Shown: piece by piece, positions 22,996 through 35,399 of the stretch
Position numbering within the stretch: the first letter of the stretch is position 1
Layout of the letters: every line of letters starts with the position of its first letter
Origin: Pinus tabuliformis
Taxonomy: Eukaryota; Streptophyta; Pinopsida; Pinales; Pinaceae
Assembly: GCA_031772625.1 (NCBI GenBank)
Contig: CM062814.1
Coordinates: 366,517,750 to 366,581,749, forward strand
DNA length: 64,000 bases
Direction: 5' to 3'
Notes under the pieces: generated by a model
What the model was told of the DNA's origin: nothing
The model's input: only the letters and a program-made list of their open reading frames with translations
The model's database searches: none
Position numbers and translations under genes: made by a program

Positions 22996-23796
22996 TGTTA
23001 TAACTTGACAAGTCTTGGTTAGTTGGTGCAAGGGCTAGGAGTGATGATTGAGGTTATGTGATTCATTTCACTGGTTTCAATCCCACTTCTTCACCCCTCT
23101 GAGCATCACACGATGCAATCAGTGCTAAGTAGACTATTCAAAAATCATGAGAAAATAGTGCTACCTCTCATTGAAATGGTCATAGATGAATGACTTACTT
23201 AACACAGTTGAATCCCAAACACTGGTATGTGATCTGCGAAAACCCCTCAATACTTAAATTCAAAAAGAGTGATGGGAACTCTACTAGAATGGTTCATGAG
23301 ACACAATACTTGCTAAGGTTTTGCAAATGGGGTAGCAAGCTAAGTGGGCTTGATTATGGGGAAAACTCCACAGCGAAGTGCGCTGGTGCCATAGGGGATT
23401 TGGGATGGGCGACCTCCCGGGAAGTCTTAGTTATTGGGTGGAAGCCTCGGGAGTGATGATTGACGCTATGTGATTCATTTCACTGGTTTCAGTCCTACTT
23501 CTTCACTGTGTGAGCATCACCCGATAATCGATGCATAATCTCAAGGTTTTGTCTTTCTTCCCAACAAATAGTGGGTATTTAATCGAAAGTCAGGTTACGG
23601 GTTCAACATCCGGAGCTCCATGTGACCTTGCATGCCCATATCTAATAGCTGTGTAACATATTTAAGTGTTTTAACCAGAAATGAAAACATTAAACTCCGT
23701 ATCCGCCACACTGTGTATAATTAATATAATCTAGGTTTTATTTCAGTACTGCAATGATTTCTTATTTTCCGTTTAATAGGTGTGTAGGGTGTTACA
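22996..23796 (+). repeat. Probable 5' LTR of plus-strand gypsy element
   Basis: Starts about TGTTATAACTTGACAAG and ends GGGTGTTACA, two bases before a primer-binding site. A ~75-bp segment (GATGATTGAGGTTATGTGAT...) is repeated inside it at ~23,041 and ~23,453. The left edge is uncertain because the same bases overlap the flank shared with 44.0 kb. Confidence 0.5.
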
Positions 23797-23798
23797 AA

Positions 23799-23810
23799 TG
23801 GTATCAGAGC
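23799..23810 (+). other. Primer-binding site (initiator tRNA-Met type)
   Basis: TGGTATCAGAGC, complementary to the 3' end of plant initiator methionine tRNA, directly after the LTR end. Confidence 0.8.
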
Positions 23811-24171
23811 TCAAGTTCGTACACTAAGACTCTTTGGGAATTATATGTACATGAAATGGATGTGATTTCTTAAAATTAACCAAGTAAATATCTATGTGAA
23901 CAGAGAGACCCGCAGCAATACAAAAAGGGTCAAAATGTAGAGGAGCCCATGACCACCAAACCTGCTAGAAACAACTTAGGTGAATGCTAACCCTGATATT
24001 TGGATACCGGTGGGAGAAGAATCTCGTCGAGCTAATGATGTTTTACTCGAAATGGTTTAGCAGCTACGTGCTCAGATGACCAATTTAAAAACAGACAATG
24101 AATGACTACGACTAGGACATGAGAGAATTCTGAGAAGTCTATCAAATCGACAAAACCAATGAGATCCAGAT

Positions 24172-25946
24172 CCCAGTGCTGAAGACAGAGAGAAGACCCC
24201 AATGGCTCAGCATGGAGAAGAAAATGTTGAGTCAGCTGCAAAACATGGAGAAGACGAAGAAGGTTGCTCAGATAATGTTTCTAATCAGCGCAAGACAAAA
24301 AGACGAAAATCTAAATTACAAGGAGAATTTAAAAAAATTAAACCATCACTCTTTGAGGGGGAATCCGAAGAAGTAGTTGAAGCTTGGTTAATTGATATGA
24401 GCAAATATTTCCAGATTTATGATTAGACTGATAAACTGAAAGCAAGTTTGGTAATTTATCAGTTAAGGGGGAAGGCTACCCTTTGGTGGGAAGAAATAAA
24501 AAAAGTAAGGAAAATTGATGAAGAACATATTACGTGGAAAGAGTTTCAAAAGAATTTCAAGGATAAGTATCTGACCGAAAGTTATTATAACGAAAAAGCA
24601 AAAGAGTTTCAAGACTTAAGATTGGGAACCTTAACCATAGACGAATATGTAAAATGATTCACCTCTCTGCTGCGCTATGTGCCTTATATGCAAGAAGAAA
24701 AGGTCAAAATTAAGCATTTCATCAATAGCCTACCTAATTTTATGAAGGAGGAGCTTGGGTTCGACTACCCAAGGACAATGGATGATGCAGTGTGGAAAGC
24801 CAACATCTGCTAGCAGCAAATGAAATAGAAAAATGAGGGACCTAAATGTACAACAAAACCTCTCAGTGAATTCCTAGTAAGGAACCAACCCGAAGTTGCA
24901 TATTCTAAAAATAGATAGTCAGAAGGCGCTAATAAATCGGTTAATGAAAGCAGTCAAAGCCACCGCTGCAATGCTGGGGATGCGGAGAACCCCACTATTA
25001 CAAAAATTTCCCGCATAAAGCAAGAACGAAACAACTACGAAATATGTAGGAAGGATCCACGATCGTAGAAGTGGCGAGGAGCATGCCCAGAATTAATATT
25101 GCTTTGGATGATCATCAAGCAGAATACCAACCCACCATGATTGAATGTGAAGGTATGATCGCTAAGCAACCTGTCTCTATTTTGTTTGATCCTAGTGTTA
25201 GCCTAAGCTATGTTAGTCCTAAGGTGGTAGAAAAATCTCAATTGTAGAGCAATAAGTTTCCGAGACCTTGGTTAGTCTAGTTAGCCACCAGGACAAAAAG
25301 AAGGGTAGTTGCAAAAACAGAACGTTGTCCTATAACAATCTCACAACAACCCATTCACGTTGATCTTAATATACTTCCTTTGGGTTCATATGACATTTTA
25401 ATCGGGATGGATTGGTTGGAAAAATGTTGGTCCCTAGTTGACTGCAAGCAGAAAACCATCAGTTTTATCACTAAATCAGGACAAAGGAAGGAACTTCAAG
25501 GAATCAAGACAAATACGAAATTGCGTCCTATTATTGCTAGTGAGCTAGGAAGATGTATTAGGAAGGGTTGTCAGATATATGGTGTCCAAGTGAGATTTAC
25601 AAACACCAAACACAAAATGACCTTCTTGGAAAACATTCCTGTCATTCAAGAATTTGCTGATGTATTTCTACAATCCATTTCTGGATTACCACCCAAGCGT
25701 GATATCGATTTCACCATTGAACTAATTCTGGGTGTAGCCCCTATATCCAGGGCCCCTTATCGCATGAGCATACCTGAGTTAATAGAACTCAAAATGTAGC
25801 TCCAAGAGCTTTTGGATAAAAAGTATATTCGCCCCAGCGTGTCCCCTTAGGGAGCCCCGTATTGTTTGTACGGAAGAAAGACAGAACCTTGAGATTATGC
25901 ATCGATTATCATCAGTTGAATCCCAAAAAATGATATATGATATTTA
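24172..25946 (+). pseudogene. Ty3/gypsy gag-protease-RT start, truncated
   Basis: Gag in frame 1: KPSLFEGESEEVVEAWLIDM, LRGKATLWWEEI, YLTESYYNEKAKEFQDLRL, with stops. In frame 3 a zinc knuckle CWGCGEPHYYKNFP (last Cys lost) at 24,972, then a protease with DSG changed (SILFDPSVSLSYVSP), SYDILIGMDWLEKCW, and in the open frame 25,380-25,799 PPKRDIDFTIELILGVAPIS leading into RT ([14 protein letters not shown]). The element ends abruptly at about 25,946, so RNase H and integrase are missing. The 10 bp ATAAATGTTA flank both ends (22,991-23,000 and 25,947-25,956). Confidence 0.85.
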
Positions 25947-26435
25947 ATAAATGTTACACATTGTATGTTCTATAGATTTTAACCCAAAAAAATAATTAAA
26001 AAAAAATTATTCACCTTCATTATTACATGAGATTGACTATTATTATTGATACACTTATTTTATAAATATCACAAATTGAGAATTATAATAATCAAACTAA
26101 CCTATTTAACAGAAATTTTAATTATAAATTATATATTAATTTATTAAATTTGAAATTTACAATAAATGTAATATTTATAATAACTAATCAAACCGGATTT
26201 TGTTTTAAATAATTTAAAAAATAATACTTTATCTAAACAAATTCCTTATATCTCAAAACTTTCAGCGTGAATGGTACAAATATTAATAATTACCATATAT
26301 CTAAATAATTTAATAATACTTTATCTAAACAAATTCCTTATATCTCAAAACTTTCAGCGTGAATGGTACAAATATTAATAATTACCATATATCTAATTTA
26401 TTTATTAAATATTCGTAGAAATAAAAATATATATT

Positions 26436-26833
26436 ATATAATGTAGAATAGTATATCTTAAAGAATAAATTACCTAATATAACTAAATTTAAGAATGACA
26501 TAATATTTAAATAATAATAATTATAGACATATGACCATTATAGTTAATATGATATTATATTATATACTAAAAATATCAAATCGATTCTAATTTTAGATAT
26601 AAATTAACAAGTTTACTTGTTGTAGCTATTTATAGTATTGTTAGGGGTTTGACTAGGATCCTTAGGTCAAATTTAGCAGTTGGCAATATAGCCGTTGGAG
26701 TCTCTGCACTCTCTATTTATTCAGCTTAGCCGGATTGGTTCTTCAACTTGTCCTGATGATGAACCACACTGGTTGGTTCGAAACGCGTCGACAAAAGATT
26801 GATTATGTGATTTTGCCGAAGATTATCTAAACA
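26436..26833 (+). mobile_element. 398-bp hammerhead-bearing insertion (solo Penelope-like terminal repeat?)
   Basis: Flanked by AAAAATATATATT at 26,423-26,435 and 26,834-26,846. The paralogous sequence near 43,480-43,500 (inverted) lacks the whole block, so it is a real insertion. Its last 200 bp are related to the Penelope-like ends at 4.1 and 20.5 kb (CTCTCTATTTATT..., hammerhead). The rest is AT-rich with no ORF. Confidence 0.7.
26748..26794 (+). ncRNA. Hammerhead ribozyme, type I, short stem III
   Basis: All core parts are present in order: stem I 5' strand TTGTC (26,748-26,752), CTGATGA (26,753-26,759), one extra T, stem II GAACCA (26,761-26,766) with TGGTTC (26,774-26,779), GAAA (26,780-26,783), a two-bp stem III (AC/GT with a GC loop), cleavage triplet GTC ending at 26,789, and stem I 3' strand GACAA (26,790-26,794). 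The expected cut is after 26,789. The extra T between A9 and stem II is the only departure from the consensus. Short stem III is known in hammerheads of Penelope-like elements, where cleavage is thought to process transcripts. Confidence 0.8.
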
Positions 26834-27180
26834 AAAAATATATATTCTTTATTATATTATATTTTTTTAAAGTTAATTTCAAATACTATAGTTTTATATA
26901 TATATATATATATATTTTAAATATTATATTGAACTTTAGATACCTTTTCAAAGGTCTAAAACAGGTAAGAGTTTAAATTTGGAAATTGTTTGACTTTTCG
27001 AAATTCGTTTTCGTGATTCGTTTAAATAATGTTTATTGCAAGAGGATTTCAAAGATTAAAAATAGAACGATGTAAATTTTAATTTTTAATTAAAAAAATT
27101 AAATTATTGATGTGTAAGATATATTTATTTTTTATATTATCGTTGATTTTTAATTAATTATAGTTAATCAAATACCAAAT

Positions 27181-27484
27181 TTAACAATTTTTAAAGTTGA
27201 TATTGTAAAATTATTTTATTATTTTATTATTTATTATTTTTAATTTTATTTAGTGTGTCAGAGCATAGTATGAGGGGATGTGTAAGTTTATCCGTTAACA
27301 TGTGCCTATTTAAAAAATAAAAATATGCTCTAAATAGAAAAAAATTGTTAAAATAAAATATTTTAATACAAATTAATATTGACATATACTTAAAAATATA
27401 TTAATAATAAAAAAACCATTTTAATTTACACTATAACATGTATTGATGTACATGTTATATAAAATATTTTAATATCAATTATGA

Positions 27485-27525
<41 letters not shown>

Positions 27526-27714
27526 TTATGTATATATCATGAAAAAATTAAGTTTTTATGGTTAAAACCTATATTTCTTCCTATATATACTCTATATAGC
27601 ATTCAAAAATACAATTTAAACAAGGAAAAATAACACTCTAAAGAGGATTGTACATGAGGAAATTTGATCCCTCTCGCCTCATATTAGATCTATACTTAAG
27701 ATGGATATATGCTA
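27181..27714. other. AT-rich stretch, no gene
   Basis: Contains a short (TA)n tract at about 27,489-27,516 and no ORF of note. The flanks on both sides match the 43.0-43.2 kb arm, so part of this stretch may be inserted. Confidence 0.4.
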
Positions 27715-27938
27715 GTTTAGGCTATGATTGGTTGAGAGGGCTAGAGTCTTATTTAGCAATGATGGCTTGCATCGTCGAATGCCATGTTTGCAGGTTTGTT
27801 TAGTTAATATCATTTACAATTAGCACATAGTTTGAAAGTTTGAAAGGATAGTGTTGGTGTGTATTTATTTTTTACCTCCACGTGTAAAATACAAACATTC
27901 TTTTGGAGTGGTCGCGTGAAACTCTAAAATACACACAG

Positions 27939-28290
27939 TGTTGGACATTGGATAAACCAATGCTCCCTGTGTGTTTCATGATATGGACTAATCGCCTCTC
28001 ATGGATCCTTATCTTTGGAAATGTGTTTGCTGACTAACACTTGTAGGTTTTGGTCTAATGATAATCGTGATTCCCAAGAAGTGGTATCAGAGTGTAGGTC
28101 ATGAGTTCGATACACACCCAACTCACTTGTGGGGGGGTGCGGGGGGGATTGTTGGACATTGGATAAACCAACTCTTCCCATGTGTTTCGTGACATGGACT
28201 AACCGCCTCTCATGGATCCTTATCTATGGGGATGCGTTTGTTGACTAACACCTGCGGGTTTTGTTCTAATGAAAATGATGATTCCCAACA
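27939..28290 (+). mobile_element. TRIM (terminal-repeat retrotransposon in miniature), 352 bp
   Basis: Two 141-bp direct repeats, 27,939-28,079 and 28,150-28,290, both starting TGTTGGACATTGG; the second ends CCCAACA and the first CCCAAGA. Between them are only 70 bp: a primer-binding site TGGTATCAGAG (28,082-28,092) and a G-rich polypurine tract (28,131-28,148) directly before the second repeat. Flanks are CACAG and CATAG, a 5-bp target duplication with one change. By hand count the two LTRs differ at about 21 of 141 positions. It codes for nothing and would depend on another LTR element's proteins. The paralogous site in copy 2 (near 30,047) is empty. Confidence 0.92.
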
Positions 28291-28830
28291 CATAGTGCCA
28301 AGGCAATTCACGAGTGGGACCTGATTATTGTTGACCTTCCTCTGTCACATGAGATTTACTCTAGATGACCAACTGTTGACTATACAACGGATTGATTATC
28401 TTTTCTGTGTGCGTAAGTTTCTTATTGTGAGTCTAGTCCTTGGCCTGAGGCATATTCAATCTCATTCTACTTCGTTGGTACATCAACCTTGCTTGACTGA
28501 GGCACAGTCCACACCTTGACTAAATTTAAAATATTGATATACAACAGTTTGAAATATATATATATATATATATACCACTTGATACTTAATAGTGGCCCAG
28601 GTAGCAATATAAAATTGTAATGACTTCGTTCATCTTGCACATGGTAGTTTCTTAGTGGCCCAAGTGGCAGTAGTTAGCTCAATGGGTTGATTTTTGTTAT
28701 TTATGGGCCTGACCCCTAACCGAGTCAGGGTTAGTCCCCTTCATTGCTACATCGAGCTGCTTGACCTGAGCGCAGTCTCGATCCTGACTAAATTTAAAAT
28801 ATTAATGTACAATAGTTTGATATATATATC

Positions 28831-28862
<32 letters not shown>

Positions 28863-30535
28863 ACATGGCAGTGATTCAATGGCCCACATGAAAATATAGA
28901 ATTGTAAAAACGTCGGTCACCAACCATGTGGTAGTGGCTCAGTGGCCCAGGGAGCAGTAGTCAACTCAAATACGAGTTAGAGTTGGCCCTATCCATTTAC
29001 GCACCTAGGTTTTTTTTTTTAGGCATGACCCCTGACACTTGAGCTAATCATGGTTGGTCCCCTTCATTGGTACATCAAGATGCTTGACCCAGGTGCAATC
29101 CTGACACAAACTAAATTTGAAATATTAATATATAATAGTTTGATATATATATATATCCTACGTGGCAACGATTAGCTGGCCCACATGGTAATATAACATT
29201 GTAGCAATGTTGTTCAGTTTTCCTTATCCATTTGTGTGCCCAAATTTGTTATTTCTAGGCCTGACCCCTAACCTCTGACATAGTTGGGGTTCGTCCCCTT
29301 ATTGGTACATCAACCTGCTTGTCCAGACGCAGTCCTAACCCTGACTAACTTTAAAATATTAATATATAATAGTTTACAATATATAATAGCTTAATATATA
29401 TATACCATGTGCTAGTGACTGAGTGGGCCACGTCGTAGTATATCATTGTAACAACACTATTAATCTTCCACGTGGCAACGACTCAGTGGCCCAGGTAGCA
29501 GTAGTGAGTGCAAAGGCCAGTCAAGGTTGGCCCTATACATTAGCAAGCACAGTTTTGTTATTTATGGGCCCGACCCTTGACCCTCGATGCTTTGTTGCTG
29601 TGCTCGTCTTGAGAAATCTACCTCTGGCCATGCCACTCCTTGTTTCATCCCATAGTGATTGGGCGATGCCTATGCGTTCAATCCCGAGTCACCATGATTA
29701 GGTTGTCGTTAGACTTGATGGATAAGGGTTATCTGATTACAACTATAAGGTTTCATTCTCGTTTAGCTTCTCCATAATGCGACTCTGTGCAGGATGTTAC
29801 CGTGGTCTAATTGGTTGATGACTTGGTTTAGGCTATGATTGGTTGAAAGGGCTAGAGTCTTATTTAGCAATGACAACTTGTTTCATCAGATGGTAGGATT
29901 GTAAGTTTGTTTAGTTGATATCATGTATGATGAACACATAGATTGAAAGTTTGAAAGGATAGTGTCAATGTGTATTTATTTATTACCTCCATGCACTAAA
30001 TAAAAATCTTCATTTGGAGCAGTCATGTGAAACTCTGGAATACGAACAATTCTAAGGCAAGTTAGGAGTTGGACCCGACCATGGTCAACCTTCCTCTGCC
30101 GCATGAGCTTTACTTTGGACGACTTACTGTCTATTATCCAATGAGTCAATTGTCCTTTCAACGTACACAATTTTCCTATTTTTGGGTTTAGTCCCCAACC
30201 TTCGATCTAGTCAGGCTCATTTTCCTTCATTCATATATCAATCTGGTTAACTGGGGCACAGTCCAAACCTTGACTAAATTTAAAATATTAATATACAATA
30301 GTTTGAAATATATATATATATATATCACGTGGCAGCATGTTAATGGCCCATGTGGGAGTATAACATTGTAATGACCACGCTCATCTTGCATGTGGTAGTT
30401 TCTCGCTAGCCCAGGTGGCAGTAGTGAGCTCAGCGGGCCTAGTCGGTGTTGGTACCCTTCATTGGTACATTCAGTTGCTTAACCCAGGCGTAGTCCCAAT
30501 TCTGACTAAATTTGAAATATTAATATACAATAGTT

Positions 30536-30670
<135 letters not shown>

Positions 30671-30945
30671 CACCACATGACAGTGATTCAGTGGCCCATG
30701 TGGGAATATAACATTGTACCAATGTCGTTCACCTCCCCTGTGGCAGTGGCTCAATGGCCCAGGTGGCAATAGTCAACTCAAAGGCCATTTGGAGCCAATA
30801 TTAGTGAGTCGTTGTGACTTTCGAAGGACATTGACATAGGCCTGACCCCTGACCTATGAGCTAGTCATGGTTTGTACCCTTCATTTGCATGTCAAGCTGC
30901 TTGACCCTGGTGTAATCAAGACCCAGACTCAACTTAGAATATTAA

Positions 30946-30946
30946 T

Positions 30947-31033
<87 letters not shown>
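30946..31033. repeat. (TA)n microsatellite
   Basis: About 85 bp of TA dinucleotides inside a repeat unit. Confidence 0.95.
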
Positions 31034-31035
<2 letters not shown>

Positions 31036-31650
31036 ACATGGCATTATAACATTGTAACAATGTTTTTCAGCCAGCCATATCCATTCTTGCGCCCAATTTT
31101 GTTATTTCTAGGCCTGACCCCTAACCTTCGCCCTAGTTGGGGTCGGTCCCCTTGATTGGTACATGAACCTGCTTCACCTAGGCGTAGTTTGGACCCCAAC
31201 TAAGTTTAAAATATTAATATATAATAATTTTAAATATATATATACCATGTGTCAGTGACTCAATGCCCCACATGGTAGTGTATCATTGTAACAACATCGT
31301 TCATCTTTCTCTTGGAAGCGACTCAGTGGCCCAGGTGGCAGTAGTCAGTTTGAAGACCAGTCGAGGTTGGTCCTATTCATCAACGTGCACAGTTTTGTTA
31401 TTTCTGGCCACAACCCCTAACCCCTGAAGCTTTGTTGTTGTGTCCGTCTTGAGAAATATTCCTTTGTCCATGTCACTTCTTATTTCATCACATAGTGATA
31501 GGGTGATGCCTATGTGTTCAATTCAGAGTCAGCATGACTAGGTCATCATTAGGCTCGATGGATAAGGGTTATATAATTATAGTAATAAGGTTTCATTCTC
31601 GGATAACTTCTCCACAATGCGAATCTATGCAGGATGTTATCATGATCCAA

Positions 31651-34426
31651 TTAAGTAGTTATTGGCAAGTTATGAGCAATTTGATGGATCTTAGATCCGA
31701 TGGCTTTTATCAGGTACTGCTCCATTCTTACACTCTACCCATCCAGAGTGGAGTTACCTATGGCTTGGATAAAGTGGTTTTGCAACTAGCTAGGCCTATG
31801 TCAATGTCCTTCGAAAGTCACAACGACTCACTAGAGCATCCACCAGTGCTATCCCTCTCAAGCTTACAACAAGGATACTCTTTCTGAATCCACCAGGTTC
31901 TTCGAGTATAAAAAACAACATAGGAAGATTGTAATTCAACACACAAATGGGGAAATTCTCCTGAAGGTTCAAAAATCGACATTATCCGTATGGACAACGG
32001 TGCACTGGGTGAGCTTTTGATTTATAAACATTTTCTTCTTAGGGACAAGGAATTCTCAGTAGGACACCCCCAGCTAAAAACTTAATGCCTTCTGAAGGGC
32101 CTCCGACTCTCTTTCCAATAATAGGGATGTGCTACATATTGTTCATGGTGGGATGACTTCATCTACCTGTTAACTCAGTATTGAGGTAGTACGTATGATA
32201 AGGCTTTCGGCCTCATGAAGTTCAACAAGAAAGAAATGCAAGTCAATTCCTACCATGAGGTTATGCCCTACCCAAGAGAGTACATTCCACTATAGGCTAC
32301 ACAAGCCCTCATGTGGAGTTAAAGCCTAAAATCCCGGAGAGAAGAATATCCTCAGAGTTCCTAATCATTCACATTCTGTAACATGGGATTGTGACCCTCA
32401 TCAACTCAAAAACCGAGTTGATAGTTTGTACTCAATGTACTGTATTAATTGCAATAAAAAAGGACCTTTGTTAAATATTTTCATAGTTATTCTAGGTCTT
32501 GGTGGACTCTGTGAATGCTTTCACACTTTACAATTTATATTCTTATTAATTATTTGTTATATTTATATTTATTTTAAAAGACATATTGTTTGTTTTATAT
32601 GCTACTTTGTAAACTTTCCATGTAGATATTAAAATTTTCAAAACCATTAGTTAACATGAACAATAGTTTTTTGGGAAAGAATTTATTGCCATAATTTCTT
32701 ATTGTTGTTACATTGCTTAAAAAAATAAGTTTATATTTTTATTATAAGTCACATATAAATTAATTATGATTCCAATATGTAAGGAATTTAAAATGAACAA
32801 TGATTAGGATTTTCATGCTTAACACAGTAAATAAAGGCAATATTGCATTAATTACACACTCCATCTTCTTGAGTGAGCCATTATTAATTGTTCCTACAAA
32901 ATCTGAAGGAAATTTAATATAGAAACACCTCGCTACTAATGGTTCTTCAATATTTGCATTTATTTTGTTTAGAGTTTCAATGTTGTGAAAACATAATTGT
33001 TTGAGCCAAATCAATGCCTTAATTTGGGGATGGTGCGAGTGTGATAGTAATAAAAAAAAAATCTGCCACAACCAGAATTCCCCAAAGCAAGTCAGGGGTA
33101 GAGACTTCTCTCCTTTTGCCAAATTGTTTCACTTACCACTCTTGACTCCGGATTATGCGGGGCAACAGATTCATATGTTCACTTATTTTATTTGAGTAGT
33201 AACTTATTATTGACGACTACCAACAAAAAATCATGATAATATAATTATAATTATCATAATAATAACCAAATATTGAATTGTTTTAAATATGGATTGCACT
33301 GCAATGCTCATTAAGTTTTATGCAATTTTAAGCATTTAATGAAATTACCTATAGCTTTAACACATGATAAAATTTTGCTTGCAACTTTGCAAAACTTGTG
33401 GCAATTGAATGTGTATCATGGAAAGACATTGTTAATAAAGTATGTGACTCTCCCAACTTGTTTTTTTCAAACTACAACATATTGATTCATTAATACTCGG
33501 TAGCATATTCATTCTTAAAACTTATCTAGAGAGATGAGCAGTTTGAAAATATAAATTAAAAATGACAGACACATATCACGAGTGTACATCCTTTATAACT
33601 CAGGTTATTCCATGTGGACAATACTTGTGGGTCGCAAGGGAAACAATTCGGGAGTCATGTTTTATTGGTATGTACTTTCGCTTAACGCACCTCAATCGGC
33701 ATTGAGGCCAACTATAATCAACCCTGACGGCGGGTCCCACTAGAACAGGTCGGTAGGTCATGCCCAACTTAAGGTCGGGAATCAAGTCTCCTTCTCCCCT
33801 TTTTTTTCCATGTATCTTTGAATGTTGACTAATTTTTGGGCCCACAAAATAAGGAATGGAGGCCAAGTCTTTGTTCACTAAAAATTAAATAAACAATTTG
33901 TAAAGTAAACATTAGAAAACAAATATATATATTTAATTTCTTATTATATTTATTTACATTTTTATTGGTTCAAATCCCTTTTCTTCTTATTTTTAAATGA
34001 TATATGTGCCTCCAGATTGTTTAATTGGAGGTGTATTTAGTTAATATAGTGTAAAATGAGCAGGTTGGAATGTTGTTGAATCATTCATTTGCAGTGGTTT
34101 TGAATTAATACAATGCACGATAAGAACCACATGTTATCATCTTTATTATTTTGTAGATGGATTTGGACATACGAGCACAAAATAAATTTAATATTTTATT
34201 ACTCTTTACACAAATTTCTATTTAGTGCTTATCCTTTTGCATGCCATTGTCGGGAGTTGGTGTTATCTCACTTTATGCATTTCCAAACCAAAACAAGGCC
34301 TGATGTCCAAATAGTTGGGGTGGAGGACCTCTAACTACGGATCCCACTAGAATAGGTCGATAAGTTAGGGTCGACATGACATACGGAGTTAGCCCTCCTT
34401 CTCCTTATTTACTTTTTTTGTCCACA
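31651..34426. other. No recognisable gene
   Basis: Short ORFs only. 31,792-31,833 is a perfect inverse match to 30,802-30,843. About 100 bp near 33,705-33,815 (CGGGTCCCACTAGAACAGGTCGGTAGGT...) recurs diverged at 34,310-34,412. An A-rich tract lies at 33,050-33,060. Confidence 0.5.
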
Positions 34427-35292
34427 TGTTGAAAATACAACATGAAAATCCTAATTTAATTTTTTCATTGAATTAAATTGTAATTCCACATCTCATGACA
34501 ACTTGTAACAGTTAACTAAGTTAATTTGACTTAGTTGGCTCAGTTAATTCGAGTTGGGAGTCTAACTAGAGTCATGTAGAGTGTCTCCTACTTTTTAGAA
34601 TCCTTGTTTGAGTTTATTTTGAGTTGTAATTATTTAATTCAATCTAACTGAGTTAAAGTAAGTTAAACTAGTTCCAACTGATGGAGGAATCACTGGGAGA
34701 TCCAGTAGTGGGGTGTAACTAGCAATGATAAACCAGCAAACTAAAGATTCACTCATAATTAGCTCATGCATGTCAGATCAGAGAAAGACCTAGTTGCGAT
34801 TGGAGTTCAGGGACAGTGTACTATCAGTTGTATAATAATTTGAATTGTACAAGTGGTGCATGCAAGCAGAGGAAGGCCTATGGTGATTGCACAATTCATA
34901 TTTGAGGAATTTCCCAATTAAATATGGGCTAATTCCCAAGGAAACTATGCAAGGAAATAGGAGCTTGGAAGGCAACAAAACTGGCTAAGTATTATTTTAA
35001 ACTTTTCTAGGATGTAGTGAGATAAATAGAGATAATGCAAAGGTTGATCGGGCTTGAGAAAAGAATTGTAATATTCTCATATTTTCTGATTAATGCAATA
35101 TACATATAGCAGGGGTTTTTAGCTATGGCTTTCCCCAGAAAATTATTGTGTTATGTTTGATTTAATTCTTTCTCTTTTATGCTTCGTGATTTCATCGATC
35201 ATTTATTGTTTCCACTCATGAGTAGAGTAAATTCAAGTAAATTTTTTTAGCATATTACAATCTACAGTTTGAATCTACAAGGAATTTCTACA
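34427..35292 (+). repeat. 5' LTR of Ty1/copia element
   Basis: Begins TGTTGAAAATAC, ends TTTCTACA, and is directly followed by a primer-binding site. The matching 3' LTR was not found. Confidence 0.75.
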
Positions 35293-35304
35293 TGGTGTTA
35301 GAGC
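35293..35304 (+). other. Primer-binding site of copia element
   Basis: TGGTGTTAGAGC, two changes from TGGTATCAGAGC, the initiator tRNA-Met complement, adjoining the LTR end. Confidence 0.75.
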
Positions 35305-35399
35305 TGAAATAACTATAAAAGAGGAGAATACGAGTTTGTCTTTTGTAGGAGAAATCGAATTTACAGTATCATACTTTAGAGCTAGCAAGATGTTGTTCT

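Larger units (their letters stand above)
25947..27180. repeat. AT-rich arm, inverse copy of 43,080-44,090
   Basis: Apart from the insertion at 26,436-26,833, the segment matches the laccase 3' flank in inverse orientation; the clearest part is 26,940-27,030 against 43,310-43,400. A 60-bp stretch (AATAATACTTTATCTAAACAAATTCC...) is duplicated in tandem at 26,221 and 26,308. No gene. Confidence 0.75.

Noticed and set aside
26748..26794. Plant retrozyme as source of the hammerhead
   Set aside because: Retrozymes carry type III hammerheads in ~350-bp LTRs with a tRNA primer-binding site; here the fold is type I and the relatives follow a Penelope-like endonuclease.
28082..28092. tRNA gene suggested by TGGTATCAGAG
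   Set aside because: It is a primer-binding site; no cloverleaf surrounds it here or at 23.8, 35.3 or 57.2 kb.
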